Source of the DNA: Strigamia acuminata
Lineage: Eukaryota; Arthropoda; Chilopoda; Geophilomorpha; Linotaeniidae
Length of the DNA: 64,000 bases
Assembly (NCBI GenBank): GCA_949358305.1
Contig: CASHSZ010000092.1
Location: 1-64,000, forward strand
Reading direction: 5' to 3'
The translations under genes were made by a program, and so were the position numbers. Numbering within the stretch: the stretch's first letter is position 1; each line of letters begins with the position of its first letter. The notes beneath the pieces were generated by a model. The model worked only from the letters and a program-made list of their open reading frames with translations. It made no database searches and was not told where the DNA came from. Below are positions 44,269 through 58,068 of the stretch, piece after piece.

Positions 44269-45720
44269 TTATATCATGTCACATAAAAATTGATCTCTAA
44301 ATAATTCAAATTTGTCTCTTGACAACCATTTCGTGAAGATATCAGCAGGATTTTCCTTACCATTAATGAATTTAACGAGTATACGCTCGTCTCGGATCCA
44401 ATCCCGAATGAAAAAGTATTTCACTTCAATATGTTTGTTTTTGTTGTTTTGGATGAGATTGCGAGAAAAGTTCAGAGCTGCTTGGCTGTCAGAGTAAATG
44501 ATTGGCACGTGATTAACTCTTAGCTTTTTGAAAAACTTAGTACTCAAAAACCTATTTAACCAATCAGACTCTCGTGCACACTCAATTATCGTGGTGAATT
44601 CGGCTTCCATAGTCGATAAAGAGGTTGTTCTTTGCTTACGACATGACCAACTTATTGGTACGCCTCCCAACGACACCACAAAGCCACCAAAACTCTTCCG
44701 CTCATCCTGGTCATTCGCATAAGATGCGTCACAAAAAGAAAACATTTGAGAAAACTCACAATCAGACAAAGAAATTACTTTATCCTTAGTGTTAGCTAGG
44801 TATTTCAAAACGTGCAATAGCATACGAATGTGTGACTCATTGTGCTTCTCATTGTATTGCGACAACAAAATTGTGGAAAAGAGGATGTCAGGACGTGTGC
44901 GGGTTGCCAAAAATAATAACGAACCAACCAAAGATCTGTATGGAAAGTCAGTATTTAACTGCTCATATTCCAAAGGTCTACGCACGACAGCACCCTGATT
45001 TCCAGGCAATTTAATTTTAAATGAATTGTCAACATCGTACGCTTTGCAGAGTTTTTCTATGAAATCCCTCTGATGCATATAATACTTGTCGCCAACCTTA
45101 GTAAAGTTAACCCCGAGCACTCGAGTTATTGGCCCTAGGACCACTATATCGAATTTGGATTTGAGAAGCGATACAATCTGCTCTTGCACATCTTTTGACA
45201 AACTAAACAGAAGCAGATCGTCAACATAAATCAGCATAATAGCTCGATATCCAAAACGATAAACACAATTAAACCCAATTACGTTTTTAAAACCAATGTT
45301 ACGCAGGGCTGCATCCAGTGTGTAATACCATTCACGACCACTTTGGTGTAGACCATAAAGTGCCTTTTTAAGTAGCCAGATTACGTTACAGTTCTTGTCT
45401 TCGCCCCCATATCCTTTCGGACAACGCATGTAGATCTTGTGTTTCAGGTCGGCATACAAGTAGGCGCACTTCACATCAATATGAACGTGTTGCCACGATG
45501 AAAGCACTACTAAAACGACAAAGAGCAACCTTACCAACACAAAGTCCACTACAGGGCTAAATATTTCGTCATAATCAAGTCCTTCTCTTTGAGAAAATCC
45601 TTGTGCGACAAGCCGACTTCGAAAACGACATGCACTGTTGCCTATCGCTTGTTTGAACTTGTAAATCCAGCGATTTCCAACGAGTTTCGACCCCTGCGGA
45701 AGCTGATCCGAGGGAATCTC
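44269..45720 (-). pseudogene. Ty1/copia Pol fragment: reverse transcriptase and RNase H, 5'-truncated
   Basis: The frame is open from the break at about 45,720 to the stop at 44,269, roughly 483 codons; the GTG at 45,549 is internal, not a start. From the break it begins within the N-terminal part of the copia reverse transcriptase domain (LVGNRWIYKFK, LVAQGFSQ). Counting from that GTG it has the catalytic YVDD at 108-111, then RNase H with D274, E315 and D354 and the KHIEV motif near 372-376; the usual His after it is Phe, possible decay. Gag, protease, integrase and the 5' LTR are absent. The right break falls in CTACATCGCG of element E; compared with E2 about six bases (AAGGCG) are missing and there is no target duplication. 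The deletion therefore probably took the 5' half of the element and some flank. Confidence 0.92.
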
Positions 45721-45898
45721 TACATCGCGTGCTGAAACGCGCTGACGGCGCTACATCACGCATAGTAGCATATATATCACACACATTTCGCGCCCACGAC
45801 AAAGTACGAACTCATGGCGATCACCAAAGAACATTTACTCTTCCACACACGTTTTATTTTCTCACAGTCCTGTACACATTTAACTTGCGCGCGCACTT

Positions 45899-47585
45899 GC
45901 TAATGCTACGGTCGACGGCGATTCGCATGCGCTATCCGCTGCATCAAACCCCAAATACCGATAAAAAATCGCAGAAAACACTAATCCCGACCCAAAAACC
46001 GCCAAAATTACCCTCAACACACGCCAACAACCTTCCACCACTTAAATTACACCGGAAAAAAACAATTTCAAACCGAAAAATCAACAAAAAAGGCCAAAAA
46101 AATATTGCAAACAAAGAGAAAAGATCAATTATCGAGGCAAATCCCCACCACAAAACAACGCATCGCCGGTATACACTTAAGCGTACAGTGCACAACACTA
46201 CTGTTTATTTTCAATGATCCAATAAATAAAATTTGAAACAAAGTTGAGTGGAATTGTACGTTTCTTGTATATTAAAGTTTTTATTTTGTTTGTTTACACT
46301 TAATTTTTTTTTTCCATCATAGAATGGCGACTCGATACTTTTGTAGCTCGAATTCACTTCGTAAACGTGGTCGGTGTTCATCACGCGTCAATGCGCTCGT
46401 GCAATAGTATAGGCGCGCATACGATTTGATGCGCGCAAAACTTGCAAAACTTGCACGGAATTTGGGCAATTTTTGACAAATTTCAGCAGATTTTTGCCTG
46501 TATTTGACAAATTTCAGAAGATTTTTGCCTATATTTGACAAATTTCAGAAGATTTCCTCAATCCTCAAACATTTGCTGAAATTTCTCATAAAATTTCTAA
46601 AATTAATTGAAATTTGTCTGAAATTTGTCTGGAATTTGTCAAATATTGTCAAAAATCCGTGGAAATTTGTCAAATACTGGCAAAAATCCATGTAAATTTG
46701 TCAAAAATTGCCATAATTCGGTGCAAATTGTGTTAGATATTGGAAAAATTTATTTTAACGCTTCCAACGCGCCAGTAAATCGCGCGTGCACACGCATGGA
46801 TTTTTCGTCATAGTTGGATGCGCGCAAACCTCACGTAACTTGCGCCAAAATTTGGCAATTTTGGACAAATTTCAGCAGATTTTTGCCAGTATTTGACAAA
46901 TTTCCACTGATTTTTGACAATATTTGACCCAACAACTGCGCCACGTTCCAGGCGCCGGTTTAGGCATTTTAGACCCGTTTTAGACCGTTTTAGATGGCGA
47001 AAACGTTCTCTCCATCATTTTCTACCCCTGGGTGAGGTTTTCAGCGTTCATGATTGATGAAAAAGCTGTTTTCTAACTAGCTGTCCCATTGCTAGTTTTG
47101 GCGTCAGGTTTTAGCAACCTTCCGATCCGTTCTCTGTCGTCTGCACGACCTCCAAGACCGTTTTAGGGTTAATTTGAGTCAAATAATTCATTCTGGGGGT
47201 TGTTTTGGGTTTTTTACAAGTGTGTTTTTGTAGTTTTTATTGGTTTCAAACATTGTCAATTCTTTATACAAGTGTAACTTTCATTTCTCTGTATTTTGAG
47301 AACTTTGCATTGCAGCAAAGTTCATTTCTTGCCCCTTAATTATTGTGTAATTGTTGGTTTTCAAGCCCGTTTTTTAACAATAACTTTATTTGAAGTGCCT
47401 ATTGTTTCAGGCACGTGCTTCCACGTGCCTTTTATTGTTGAGCAATTTCTTGGGCAGTTGCGCTCCTGTTGCTAGCATTGCCGCGCGTTCTCCGCGCGCG
47501 TACTCGCGTTTCGCATCACACACATTCGGATTCGATGGCCTATCGCGGCGGCACATTGTGTGGCATAGCGCGGCACGTTGCAATT
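45899..47585 (+). repeat. 1,676-bp unit C1
   Basis: Long class, 1,687 bp. Private differences include an extra T in CCGTTCTCTGTCG (about 47,129) and TTTTGGACAAA (about 46,862). Confidence 0.92.
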
Positions 47586-49232
47586 GCTAATGCTACGGTC
47601 GACGGCGATTCGCATGCGCTATCCGCTGCATCAAACCCCAAATCCCGACCCAAAAACCGCCAAAATTACCCTCAACACACGCCAACAACCTTCCACCACT
47701 TAAATTACACCGGAAAAAAACAATTTCAAACCGAAAAATCAACAAAAAAGGCCAAAAAAATATTGCAAACAAAGAGAAAAGATCAATTATCGAGGCAAAT
47801 CCCCACCACAAAACAACGCATCGCCGGTATACACTTAAGCGTACAGTGCACAACACTACTGTTTATTTTCAATGATCCAATAAATAAAATTTGAAACAAA
47901 GTTGAGTGGAATTGTACGTTTCTTGTATATTAAAGTTTTTATTTTGTTTGTTTACACTTAATTTTTTTTTTCCATCATAGAATGGCGACTCGATACTTTT
48001 GTAGCTCGAATTCACTTCGTAAACGTGGTCGGTGTTCATCACGCGTCAATGCGCTCGTGCAATAGTATAGGCGCGCATACGATTTGATGCGCGCAAAACT
48101 TGCAAAACTTGCACGGAATTTGGGCAATTTTTGACAAATTTCAGCAGATTTTTGCCTGTATTTGACAAATTTCAGAAGATTTTTGCCTATATTTGACAAA
48201 TTTCAGAAGATTTCCTCAATCCTCAAACATTTGCTGAAATTTCTCATAAAATTTCAAAAATTAATTGAAATTTGTCTGAAATTTGTCTGGAATTTGTCAA
48301 ATATTGTCAAAAATCCGTGGAAATTTGTCAAATACTGGCAAAAATCCATGTAAATTTGTCAAAAATTGCCATAATTCGGTGCAAATTGTGTTAGATATTG
48401 GAAAAATTTATTTTAACGCTTCCAACGCGCCAGTAAATCGCGCGTGCACACGCATGGATTTTTCGTCATAGTTGGATGCGCGCAAACCTCACGTAACTTG
48501 CGCCAAAATTTGGCAATTTTTGACAAATTTCAGCAGATTTTTGCCAGTATTTGACAAATTTCCACTGATTTTTGACAATATTTGACCCAACAACTGCGCC
48601 ACGTTCCAGGCGCCGGTTTAGGCATTTTAGACCCGTTTTAGACCGTTTTAGATGGCGAAAACGTTCTCTCCATCATTTTCTACCCCTGGGTGAGGTTTTC
48701 AGCGTTCATGATTGATGAAAAAGCTGTTTTCTAACTAGCTGTCCCATTGCTAGTTTTGGCGTCAGGTTTTAGCAACCTTCCGATCCGACTCTGTCGTCTG
48801 CACGACCTCCAAGACCGTTTTAGGGTTAATTTGAGTCAAATAATTCATTCTGGGGGTTGTTTTGGGTTTTTTACAAGTGTGTTTTTGTAGTTTTTATTGG
48901 TTTCAAACATTGTCAATTCTTTATACAAGTGTAACTTTCATTTCTCTGTATTTTGAGAACTTTGCATTGCAGCAAAGTTCATTTCTTGCCCCTTAATTAT
49001 TGTGTAATTGTTGGTTTTCAAGCCCGTTTTTTAACAATAACTTTATTTGAAGTGCCTATTGTTTCAGGCACGTGCCTTTTATTGTTGAGCAATTTCTTGG
49101 GCAGTTGCGCTCCTGTTGCTAGCATTGCCGCGCGTTCTCCGCGCGCGTACTCGCGTTTCGCATCACACACATTCGGATTCGATGGCATATCGCGGCGGCA
49201 CATTGTGTGGCATAGCGCGGCACGTTGCAATT
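47586..49232 (+). repeat. 1,676-bp unit C2 with internal deletion
   Basis: 1,647 bp. A deletion of about 29 bp near 47,642 removes the segment from the ATACCGATAAAAAATC region to the following ACTAATCCCG, fusing CCCCAAATCCCGACC. Otherwise short class. Confidence 0.92.
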
Positions 49233-50918
49233 GCTAATGCTACGGTCGACGGCGATTCGCATGCGCTATCCGCTGCATCAAACCCCAAATACCGATAAAA
49301 AATCGCAGAAAACACTAATCCCGACCCAAAAACCGCCAAAATTACCCTCAACACACGCCAACAACCTTCCACCACTTAAATTACACCGGAAAAAAACAAT
49401 TTCAAACCGAAAAATCAACAAAAAAGGCCAAAAAAATATTGCAAACAAAGAGAAAAGATCAATTATCGAGGCAAATCCCCACCACAAAACAACGCATCGC
49501 CGGTATACACTTAAGCGTACAGTGCACAACACTACTGTTTATTTTCAATGATCCAATAAATAAAATTTGAAACAAAGTTGAGTGGAATTGTACGTTTCTT
49601 GTATATTAAAGTTTTTATTTTGTTTGTTTACACTTAATTTTTTTTTTCCATTATAGAATGGCGACTCGATACTTTTGTAGCTCGAATTCACTTCGTAAAC
49701 GTGGTCGGTGTTCATCACGCGTCAATGCGCTCGTGCAATAGTATAGGCGCGCATACGATTTGATGCGCGCAAAACTTGCAAAACTTGCACGGAATTTGGG
49801 CAATTTTTGACAAATTTCAGCAGATTTTTGCCTGTATTTGACAAATTTCAGAAGATTTTTGCCTATATTTGACAAATTTCAGAAGATTTCCTCAATCCTC
49901 AAACATTTGCTGAAATTTCTCATAAAATTTCAAAAATTAATTGAAATTTGTCTGAAATTTGTCTGGAATTTGTCAAATATTGTCAAAAATCCGTGGAAAT
50001 TTGTCAAATACTGGCAAAAATCCATGTAAATTTGTCAAAAATTGCCATAATTCGGTGCAAATTGTGTTAGATATTGGAAAAATTTATTTTAACGCTTCCA
50101 ACGCGCCAGTAAATCGCGCGTGCACACGCATGGATTTTTCGTCATAGTTGGATGCGCGCAAACCTCACGTAACTTGCGCCAAAATTTGGCAATTTTTGAC
50201 AAATTTCAGCAGATTTTTGCCAGTATTTGACAAATTTTCACTGATTTTTGACAATATTTGACCCAACAACTGCGCCACGTTCCAGGTGCCGGTTTAGGCA
50301 TTTTAGACCCGTTTTAGACCGTTTTAGATGGCGAAAACGTTCTCTCCATCATTTTCTACCCCTGGGTGAGGTTTTCAGCGTTCATGATTGATGAAAAAGC
50401 TGTTTTCTAACTAGCTGTCCCATTGCTAGTTTTGGCGTCAGGTTTTAGCAACCTTCCGATCCGACTCTGTCGTCTGCACGACCTCCAAGACCGTTTTAGG
50501 GTTAATTTGAGTCAAATAATTCATTCTGGGGGTTGTTTTGGGTTTTTTACAAGTGTGTTTTTGTAGTTTTTATTGGTTTCAAACATTGTCAATTCTTTAT
50601 ACAAGTGTAACTTTCATTTCTCTGTATTTTGAGAACTTTGCATTGCAGCAAAGTTCATTTCTTGCCCCTTAATTATTGTGTAATTGTTGGTTTTCAAGCC
50701 CGTTTTTTAACAATAACTTTATTTGAAGTGCCTATTGTTTCAGGCACGTGCTTCCACGTGCCTTTTATTGTTGAGCAATTTCTTGGGCAGTTGCGCTCCT
50801 GTTGCTAGCATTGCCGCGCGTTCTCCGCGCGCGTACTCGCGTTTCGCATCACACACATTCGGATTCGATGGCCTATCGCGGCGGCACATTGTGTGGCATA
50901 GCGCGGCAGGTTGCAATT
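49233..50918 (+). repeat. 1,676-bp unit C3
   Basis: Long class, 1,686 bp, with CCATTATAG (about 49,650), AAATTTTCACTG (about 50,233), CAGGTGCCGG and CGGCAGGTTGC variants, all shared with D2. Confidence 0.92.
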
Positions 50919-52604
50919 GCTAATGCTACGGTCGACGGCGATTCGCATGCGCTATCCGCTGCATCAAACCCCAAATACCGATCAAAAATCGCAGAAAACA
51001 CTAATCCCGACCCAAAAACCGCCAAAATTACCCTCAACACACGCCAACAACCTTCCACCACTTAAATTACACCGGAAAAAAACAATTTCAAACCGAAAAA
51101 TCAACAAAAAAGGCCAAAAAAATATTGCAAACAAAGAGAAAAGATCAATTATCGAGGCAAATCCCCACCACAAAACAACGCATCGCCGGTATACACTTAA
51201 GCGTACAGTGCACAACACTACTGTTTATTTTCAATGATCCAATAAATAAAATTTGAAACAAAGTTGAGTGGAATTGTACGTTTCTTGTATATTAAAGTTT
51301 TTATTTTGTTTGTTTACACTTAATTTTTTTTTTCCATCATAGAATGGCGACTCGATACTTTTGTAGCTCGAATTCACTTCGTAAACGTGGTCGGTGTTCA
51401 TCACGCGTCAATGCGCTCGTGCAATAGTATAGGCGCGCATACGATTTGATGCGCGCAAAACTTGCAAAACTTGCACGGAATTTGGGCAATTTTTGACAAA
51501 TTTCAGCAGATTTTTGCCTGTATTTGACAAATTTCAGAAGATTTTTGCCTATATTTGACAAATTTCAGAAGATTTCCTCAATCCTCAAACATTTGCTGAA
51601 ATTTCTCATAAAATTTCTAAAATTAATTGAAATTTGTCTGAAATTTGTCTGGAATTTGTCAAATATTGTCAAAAATCCGTGGAAATTTGTCAAATACTGG
51701 CAAAAATCCATGTAAATTTGTCAAAAATTGCCATAATTCGGTGCAAATTGTGTTAGATATTGGAAAAATTTATTTTAACGCTTCCAACGCGCCAGTAAAT
51801 CGCGCGTGCACACGCATGGATTTTTTGTCATAGTTGGATGCGCGCAAACCTCACGTAACTTGCGCCAAAATTTGGCAATTTTTGACAAATTTCAGCAGAT
51901 TTTTGCCAGTATTTGACAAATTTCCACTGATTTTTGACAATATTTGACCCAACAACTGCGCCACGTTCCAGGCGCCGGTTTAGGCATTTTAGACCCGTTT
52001 TAGACCGTTTTAGATGGCGAAAACGTTCTCTCCATCATTTTCTACCCCTGGGTGAGGTTTTCAGCGTTCATAATTGATGAAAAAGCTGTTTTCTAACTAG
52101 CTGTCCCATTGCTAGTTTTGGCGTCAGGTTTTAGCAACCTTCCGATCCGACTCTGTCGTCTGCACGACCTCCAAGACTGTTTTAGGGTTAATTTGAGTCA
52201 AATAATTCATTCTGGGTGTTGTTTTGGGTTTTTTACAAGTGTGTTTTTGTAGTTTTTATTGGTTTCAAACATTGTCAATTCTTTATACAAGTGTAACTTT
52301 CATTTCTCTGTATTTTGAGAACTTTGCATTGCAGCAAAGTTCATTTCTTGCCCCTTAATTATTGTGTAATTGTTGGTTTTCAAGCCCGTTTTTTAACAAT
52401 AACTTTATTTGAAGTGCCTATTGTTTCAGGCACGTGCTTCCACGTGCCTTTTATTGTTGAGCAATTTCTTGGGCAGTTGCGCTCCTGTTGCTAGCATTGC
52501 CGCGCGTTCTCCGCGCGCGTACTCGCGCGTTTCGCATCACACACATTCGGGTTCAATGGCCTATCGCGGCGGCACATTGTGTGGCATAGCGCGGCACGTT
52601 GCAA
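50919..52604 (+). repeat. 1,676-bp unit C4 (core-adjacent, left arm of palindrome C)
   Basis: Long class, with GATCAAAAATC matching its mirror partner at 56,383-58,068, so palindrome C is symmetric further out than A or B. Confidence 0.93.
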
Positions 52605-52682
52605 TTACGTGACGTGGCACGTTGCTGTTACGTGACGCGATAGCCAGTATTTAAGCAGGGGATTCCATCATCGTTTACACAA
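52605..52682 (+). promoter_or_regulatory. Inward-facing core promoter, left side of palindrome C
   Basis: TATTTAAG at 52,648-52,655 with two TTACGTGACG boxes upstream, as in A and B. Confidence 0.55.
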
Positions 52683-52725
52683 ATGCGCATTGCAACGTGG
52701 AGGCGCATTCGAGTCCTTTTCCCAA

Positions 52726-53393
52726 GCGTTGAAAAAGGACAAAACTCGTATTCGATTCGAAAGCGAATCGAATACGATTTTTGTCCTTTTTCAACGCAAA
52801 ATTGTATTCGATTCGCTTTCGAATCGAATACGAGTTTTGCCCTTCTTCAACGCGAAATCGTATTCGACTCGCTTTCGAGTCGAATGCGAATTTTTCCCTT
52901 CTTCAACGCGAAATCGTATTCGACTCGTTTTCGAGTCGAGTACGAGTTTTGCCCTTCTTCAACGCGAAATCGTATTCGACTCGTTTTCGAGTCGAATACG
53001 AGTTTTGCCCTTCTTCAACGCGAAATCGTATTCGACTCGTTTTCGAGTCGAGTACGAGTTTTGCCCTTCTTCAACGCGAAATCGTATTCGACTCGTTTTC
53101 GAGTCGAGTACGAGTTTTGCCCTTCTTCAACGCGAAATCGTATTCGACTCGTTTTCGAGTCGAATACGAGTTTTGCCCTTCTTCAACGCGAAATCGTATT
53201 CGACTCGTTTTCGAGTCGAGTACGAGTTTTGCCCTTCTTCAACGCGAAATCGTATTCGACTCGTTTTCGAGTCGAATACGAGTTTTGCCCTTCTTCAACG
53301 CGAAATCGTATTCGACTCGTTTTCGAGTCGAGTACGAGTTTTGCCCTTCTTCAACGCGAAATCGTATTCGACTCGTTTTCGAGTCGAATACGA
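52726..53393 (+). repeat. 72-bp hairpin and eleven 56-bp stem-loops, left arm of core C
   Basis: Same array as in cores A and B. Confidence 0.9.
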
Positions 53394-55593
53394 GATAGTC
53401 GATGACCCGTTCCCGGACTTTGACTCGTACGACTCGTATTCGAGATGTATTCGAGATGTATTCGAGATGTATTCGAATCGTATTCGAGTCGCATTCGAGA
53501 TGGTCGATGATTTCCACTCGCTCGTATACGCGTTGTATACGAGCTCGTATTTTGATCGTAATCGTAAACGAATCGTTTACAAGTCGTATACAAGTTGTAT
53601 ACGACGTGTATACACCTCGTATACGAACGAAGTTTGGAAAATCCACCGGATACTTACTACGACATGAAAACACATAGTAGTCACATACGTCTTATTTGGA
53701 AATTGTGTTTTCACAAACTTCGTTCGTATACGAGGTGTATACACGTCGTATACAACTTGTATACGACTTGTAAACGATTCGTTTACGATTACGATCAAAA
53801 TACGAGCTCGTATACAACGCGTATACGAGCGAGTGGAAATCATCGACCATCTCGAATACGACTCGAATTCGATTCGTATTCGATTCGAATTCGATTCGAA
53901 TACGAATACGATCAAAATACGAACTCGTAACAACTCGAATACGAATCAAAGTCCGGGAAACAAAAATCGACCATCTCGTATACGACTCGTATTCGAGATG
54001 TATTCGGGATGTATTCGAATCGTATTCGAGTCGCATTCGAGATGGTCGATGATTTCCACTCGCTCGTATACGCGTTGTATACGAGCTCGTATTTTGATCG
54101 TAATCGTAAACGAATCGTTTACAAGTCGTATACAAGTTGTATACGACGTGTATACACCTCGTATACGAACGAAGTTTGGAAAATCCACCGGATACTTACT
54201 ACGACATGAAAACACATAGTAGTCACATACGTCTTATTTGGAAATTGTGTTTTCACAAACTTCGTTCGTATACGAGGTGTATACACGTCGTATACAACTT
54301 GTATACGACTTGTAAACGATTCGTTTACGATTACGATCAAAATACGAGCTCGTATACAACGCGTATACGAGCGAGTGGAAATCATCGACCATCTCGAATA
54401 CGACTCGAATTCGATTCGTATTCGATTCGAATACGATTCGAATTCGATTCGAATACGAATACGATCAAAATACGAACTCGTAACAACTCGAATACGAATC
54501 AAAGTCCGGGAAACAAAAATCGACCATCTCGTATACGACTCGTATTCGAGATGTATTCGAGATGTATTCGAATCGTATTCGAGTCGCATTCGAGATGGTC
54601 GATGATTTCCACTCGCTCGTATACGCGTTGTATACGAGCTCGTATTTTGATCGTAATCGTAAACGAATCGTTTACAAGTCGTATACAAGTTGTATACGAC
54701 GTGTATACACCTCGTATACGAACGAAGTTTGGAAAATCCACCGGATACTTACTACGACATGAAAACACATAGTAGTCACATACGTCTTATTTGGAAATTG
54801 TGTTTTCACAAACTTCGTTCGTATACGAGGTGTATACACGTCGTATACAACTTGTATACGACTTGTAAACGATTCGTTTACGATTACGATCAAAATACGA
54901 GCTCGTATACAACGCGTATACGAGCGAGTGGAAATCATCGACCATCTCGAATACGACTCGAATTCGATTCGTATTCGATTCGAATTCGATTCGAATACGA
55001 ATACGATCAAAATACGAACTCGTAACAACTCGAATACGAATCAAAGTCCGGGAAACAAAAATCGACCATCTCGTATACGACTCGTATTCGAGATGTATTC
55101 GGGATGTATTCGAATCGTATTCGAGTCGCATTCGAGATGGTCGATGATTTCCACTCGCTCGTATACGCGTTGTATACGAGCTCGTATTTTGATCGTAATC
55201 GTAAACGAATCGTTTACAAGTCGTATACAAGTTGTATACGACGTGTATACACCTCGTATACGAACGAAGTTTGGAAAATCCACCGGATACTTACTACGAC
55301 ATGAAAACACATAGTAGTCACATACGTCTTATTTGGAAATTGTGTTTTCACAAACTTCGTTCGTATACGAGGTGTATACACGTCGTATACAACTTGTATA
55401 CGACTTGTAAACGATTCGTTTACGATTACGATCAAAATACGAGCTCGTATACAACGCGTATACGAGCGAGTGGAAATCATCGACCATCTCGAATGCGACT
55501 CGAATACGATTCGAATACATCTCGAATACATCTCGAATACATCTCGAATACGAGTCGTACGAGTCAAAGTCCGGGAACGGGTCATCGACTATC
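53394..55593. repeat. Centre of palindrome C with four 79-bp spacers
   Basis: Spacers at 53,636-53,714, 54,178-54,256, 54,731-54,809 and 55,273-55,351, spaced 542, 553 and 542 bp, all in one orientation. There is one more internal repeat than in A and B, and the outer two have lost 11 bp in the TTCGAATTCG tract. Confidence 0.88.
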
Positions 55594-56261
55594 TCGTATT
55601 CGACTCGAAAACGAGTCGAATACGATTTCGCGTTGAAGAAGGGCAAAACTCGTACTCGACTCGAAAACGAGTCGAATACGATTTCGCGTTGAAGAAGGGC
55701 AAAACTCGTATTCGACTCGAAAACGAGTCGAATACGATTTCGCGTTGAAGAAGGGCAAAACTCGTACTCGACTCGAAAACGAGTCGAATACGATTTCGCG
55801 TTGAAGAAGGGCAAAACTCGTATTCGACTCGAAAACGAGTCGAATACGATTTCGCGTTGAAGAAGGGCAAAACTCGTACTCGACTCGAAAACGAGTCGAA
55901 TACGATTTCGCGTTGAAGAAGGGCAAAACTCGTACTCGACTCGAAAACGAGTCGAATACGATTTCGCGTTGAAGAAGGGCAAAACTCGTATTCGACTCGA
56001 AAACGAGTCGAATACGATTTCGCGTTGAAGAAGGGCAAAACTCGTACTCGACTCGAAAACGAGTCGAATACGATTTCGCGTTGAAGAAGGGAAAAATTCG
56101 CATTCGACTCGAAAGCGAGTCGAATACGATTTCGCGTTGAAGAAGGGCAAAACTCGTATTCGATTCGAAAGCGAATCGAATACAATTTTGCGTTGAAAAA
56201 GGACAAAAATCGTATTCGATTCGCTTTCGAATCGAATACGAGTTTTGTCCTTTTTCAACGC
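55594..56261 (-). repeat. 56-bp stem-loop array and hairpin, right arm of core C
   Basis: Mirror of the left array (coordinates sum to 108,987) without the deletion and substitution seen in A and B. Confidence 0.9.
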
Positions 56262-56304
56262 TTGGGAAAAGGACTCGAATGCGCCTCCACGTTGCAATGC
56301 GCAT

Positions 56305-56382
56305 TTGTGTAAACGATGATGGAATCCCCTGCTTAAATACTGGCTATCGCGTCACGTAACAGCAACGTGCCACGTCACGTAA
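56305..56382 (-). promoter_or_regulatory. Inward-facing core promoter, right side of palindrome C
   Basis: Minus-strand TATTTAAG at 56,332-56,339 with paired TTACGTGACG boxes. Confidence 0.55.
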
Positions 56383-58068
56383 TTGCAACGTGCCGCGCTA
56401 TGCCACACAATGTGCCGCCGCGATAGGCCATTGAACCCGAATGTGTGTGATGCGAAACGCGCGAGTACGCGCGCGGAGAACGCGCGGCAATGCTAGCAAC
56501 AGGAGCGCAACTGCCCAAGAAATTGCTCAACAATAAAAGGCACGTGGAAGCACGTGCCTGAAACAATAGGCACTTCAAATAAAGTTATTGTTAAAAAACG
56601 GGCTTGAAAACCAACAATTACACAATAATTAAGGGGCAAGAAATGAACTTTGCTGCAATGCAAAGTTCTCAAAATACAGAGAAATGAAAGTTACACTTGT
56701 ATAAAGAATTGACAATGTTTGAAACCAATAAAAACTACAAAAACACACTTGTAAAAAACCCAAAACAACACCCAGAATGAATTATTTGACTCAAATTAAC
56801 CCTAAAACAGTCTTGGAGGTCGTGCAGACGACAGAGTCGGATCGGAAGGTTGCTAAAACCTGACGCCAAAACTAGCAATGGGACAGCTAGTTAGAAAACA
56901 GCTTTTTCATCAATTATGAACGCTGAAAACCTCACCCAGGGGTAGAAAATGATGGAGAGAACGTTTTCGCCATCTAAAACGGTCTAAAACGGGTCTAAAA
57001 TGCCTAAACCGGCGCCTGGAACGTGGCGCAGTTGTTGGGTCAAATATTGTCAAAAATCAGTGGAAATTTGTCAAATACTGGCAAAAATCTGCTGAAATTT
57101 GTCAAAAATTGCCAAATTTTGGCGCAAGTTACGTGAGGTTTGCGCGCATCCAACTATGACAAAAAATCCATGCGTGTGCACGCGCGATTTACTGGCGCGT
57201 TGGAAGCGTTAAAATAAATTTTTCCAATATCTAACACAATTTGCACCGAATTATGGCAATTTTTGACAAATTTACATGGATTTTTGCCAGTATTTGACAA
57301 ATTTCCACGGATTTTTGACAATATTTGACAAATTCCAGACAAATTTCAGACAAATTTCAATTAATTTTAGAAATTTTATGAGAAATTTCAGCAAATGTTT
57401 GAGGATTGAGGAAATCTTCTGAAATTTGTCAAATATAGGCAAAAATCTTCTGAAATTTGTCAAATACAGGCAAAAATCTGCTGAAATTTGTCAAAAATTG
57501 CCCAAATTCCGTGCAAGTTTTGCAAGTTTTGCGCGCATCAAATCGTATGCGCGCCTATACTATTGCACGAGCGCATTGACGCGTGATGAACACCGACCAC
57601 GTTTACGAAGTGAATTCGAGCTACAAAAGTATCGAGTCGCCATTCTATGATGGAAAAAAAAAATTAAGTGTAAACAAACAAAATAAAAACTTTAATATAC
57701 AAGAAACGTACAATTCCACTCAACTTTGTTTCAAATTTTATTTATTGGATCATTGAAAATAAACAGTAGTGTTGTGCACTGTACGCTTAAGTGTATACCG
57801 GCGATGCGTTGTTTTGTGGTGGGGATTTGCCTCGATAATTGATCTTTTCTCTTTGTTTGCAATATTTTTTTGGCCTTTTTTGTTGATTTTTCGGTTTGAA
57901 ATTGTTTTTTTCCGGTGTAATTTAAGTGGTGGAAGGTTGTTGGCGTGTGTTGAGGGTAATTTTGGCGGTTTTTGGGTCGGGATTAGTGTTTTCTGCGATT
58001 TTTGATCGGTATTTGGGGTTTGATGCAGCGGATAGCGCATGCGAATCGCCGTCGACCGTAGCATTAGC
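56383..58068 (-). repeat. Inverted 1,676-bp unit (right arm of palindrome C)
   Basis: Mirror of C4, long class. Confidence 0.93.

Larger units (their letters stand above)
42722..45898 (+). repeat. Element E, copy E3, interrupted by a copia fragment
   Basis: Matches E2 until 43,977 and again from about 45,720. Small differences from E2: single-base changes (for example near 42,998), both right-hand palindromes reading GGCGTTTATT, and fewer copies of the ATTCAAGGCAGTACGCCATG tandem. The 1.74-kb interruption is a retrotransposon remnant. It is followed by the same flank that leads into array C. Confidence 0.65.
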
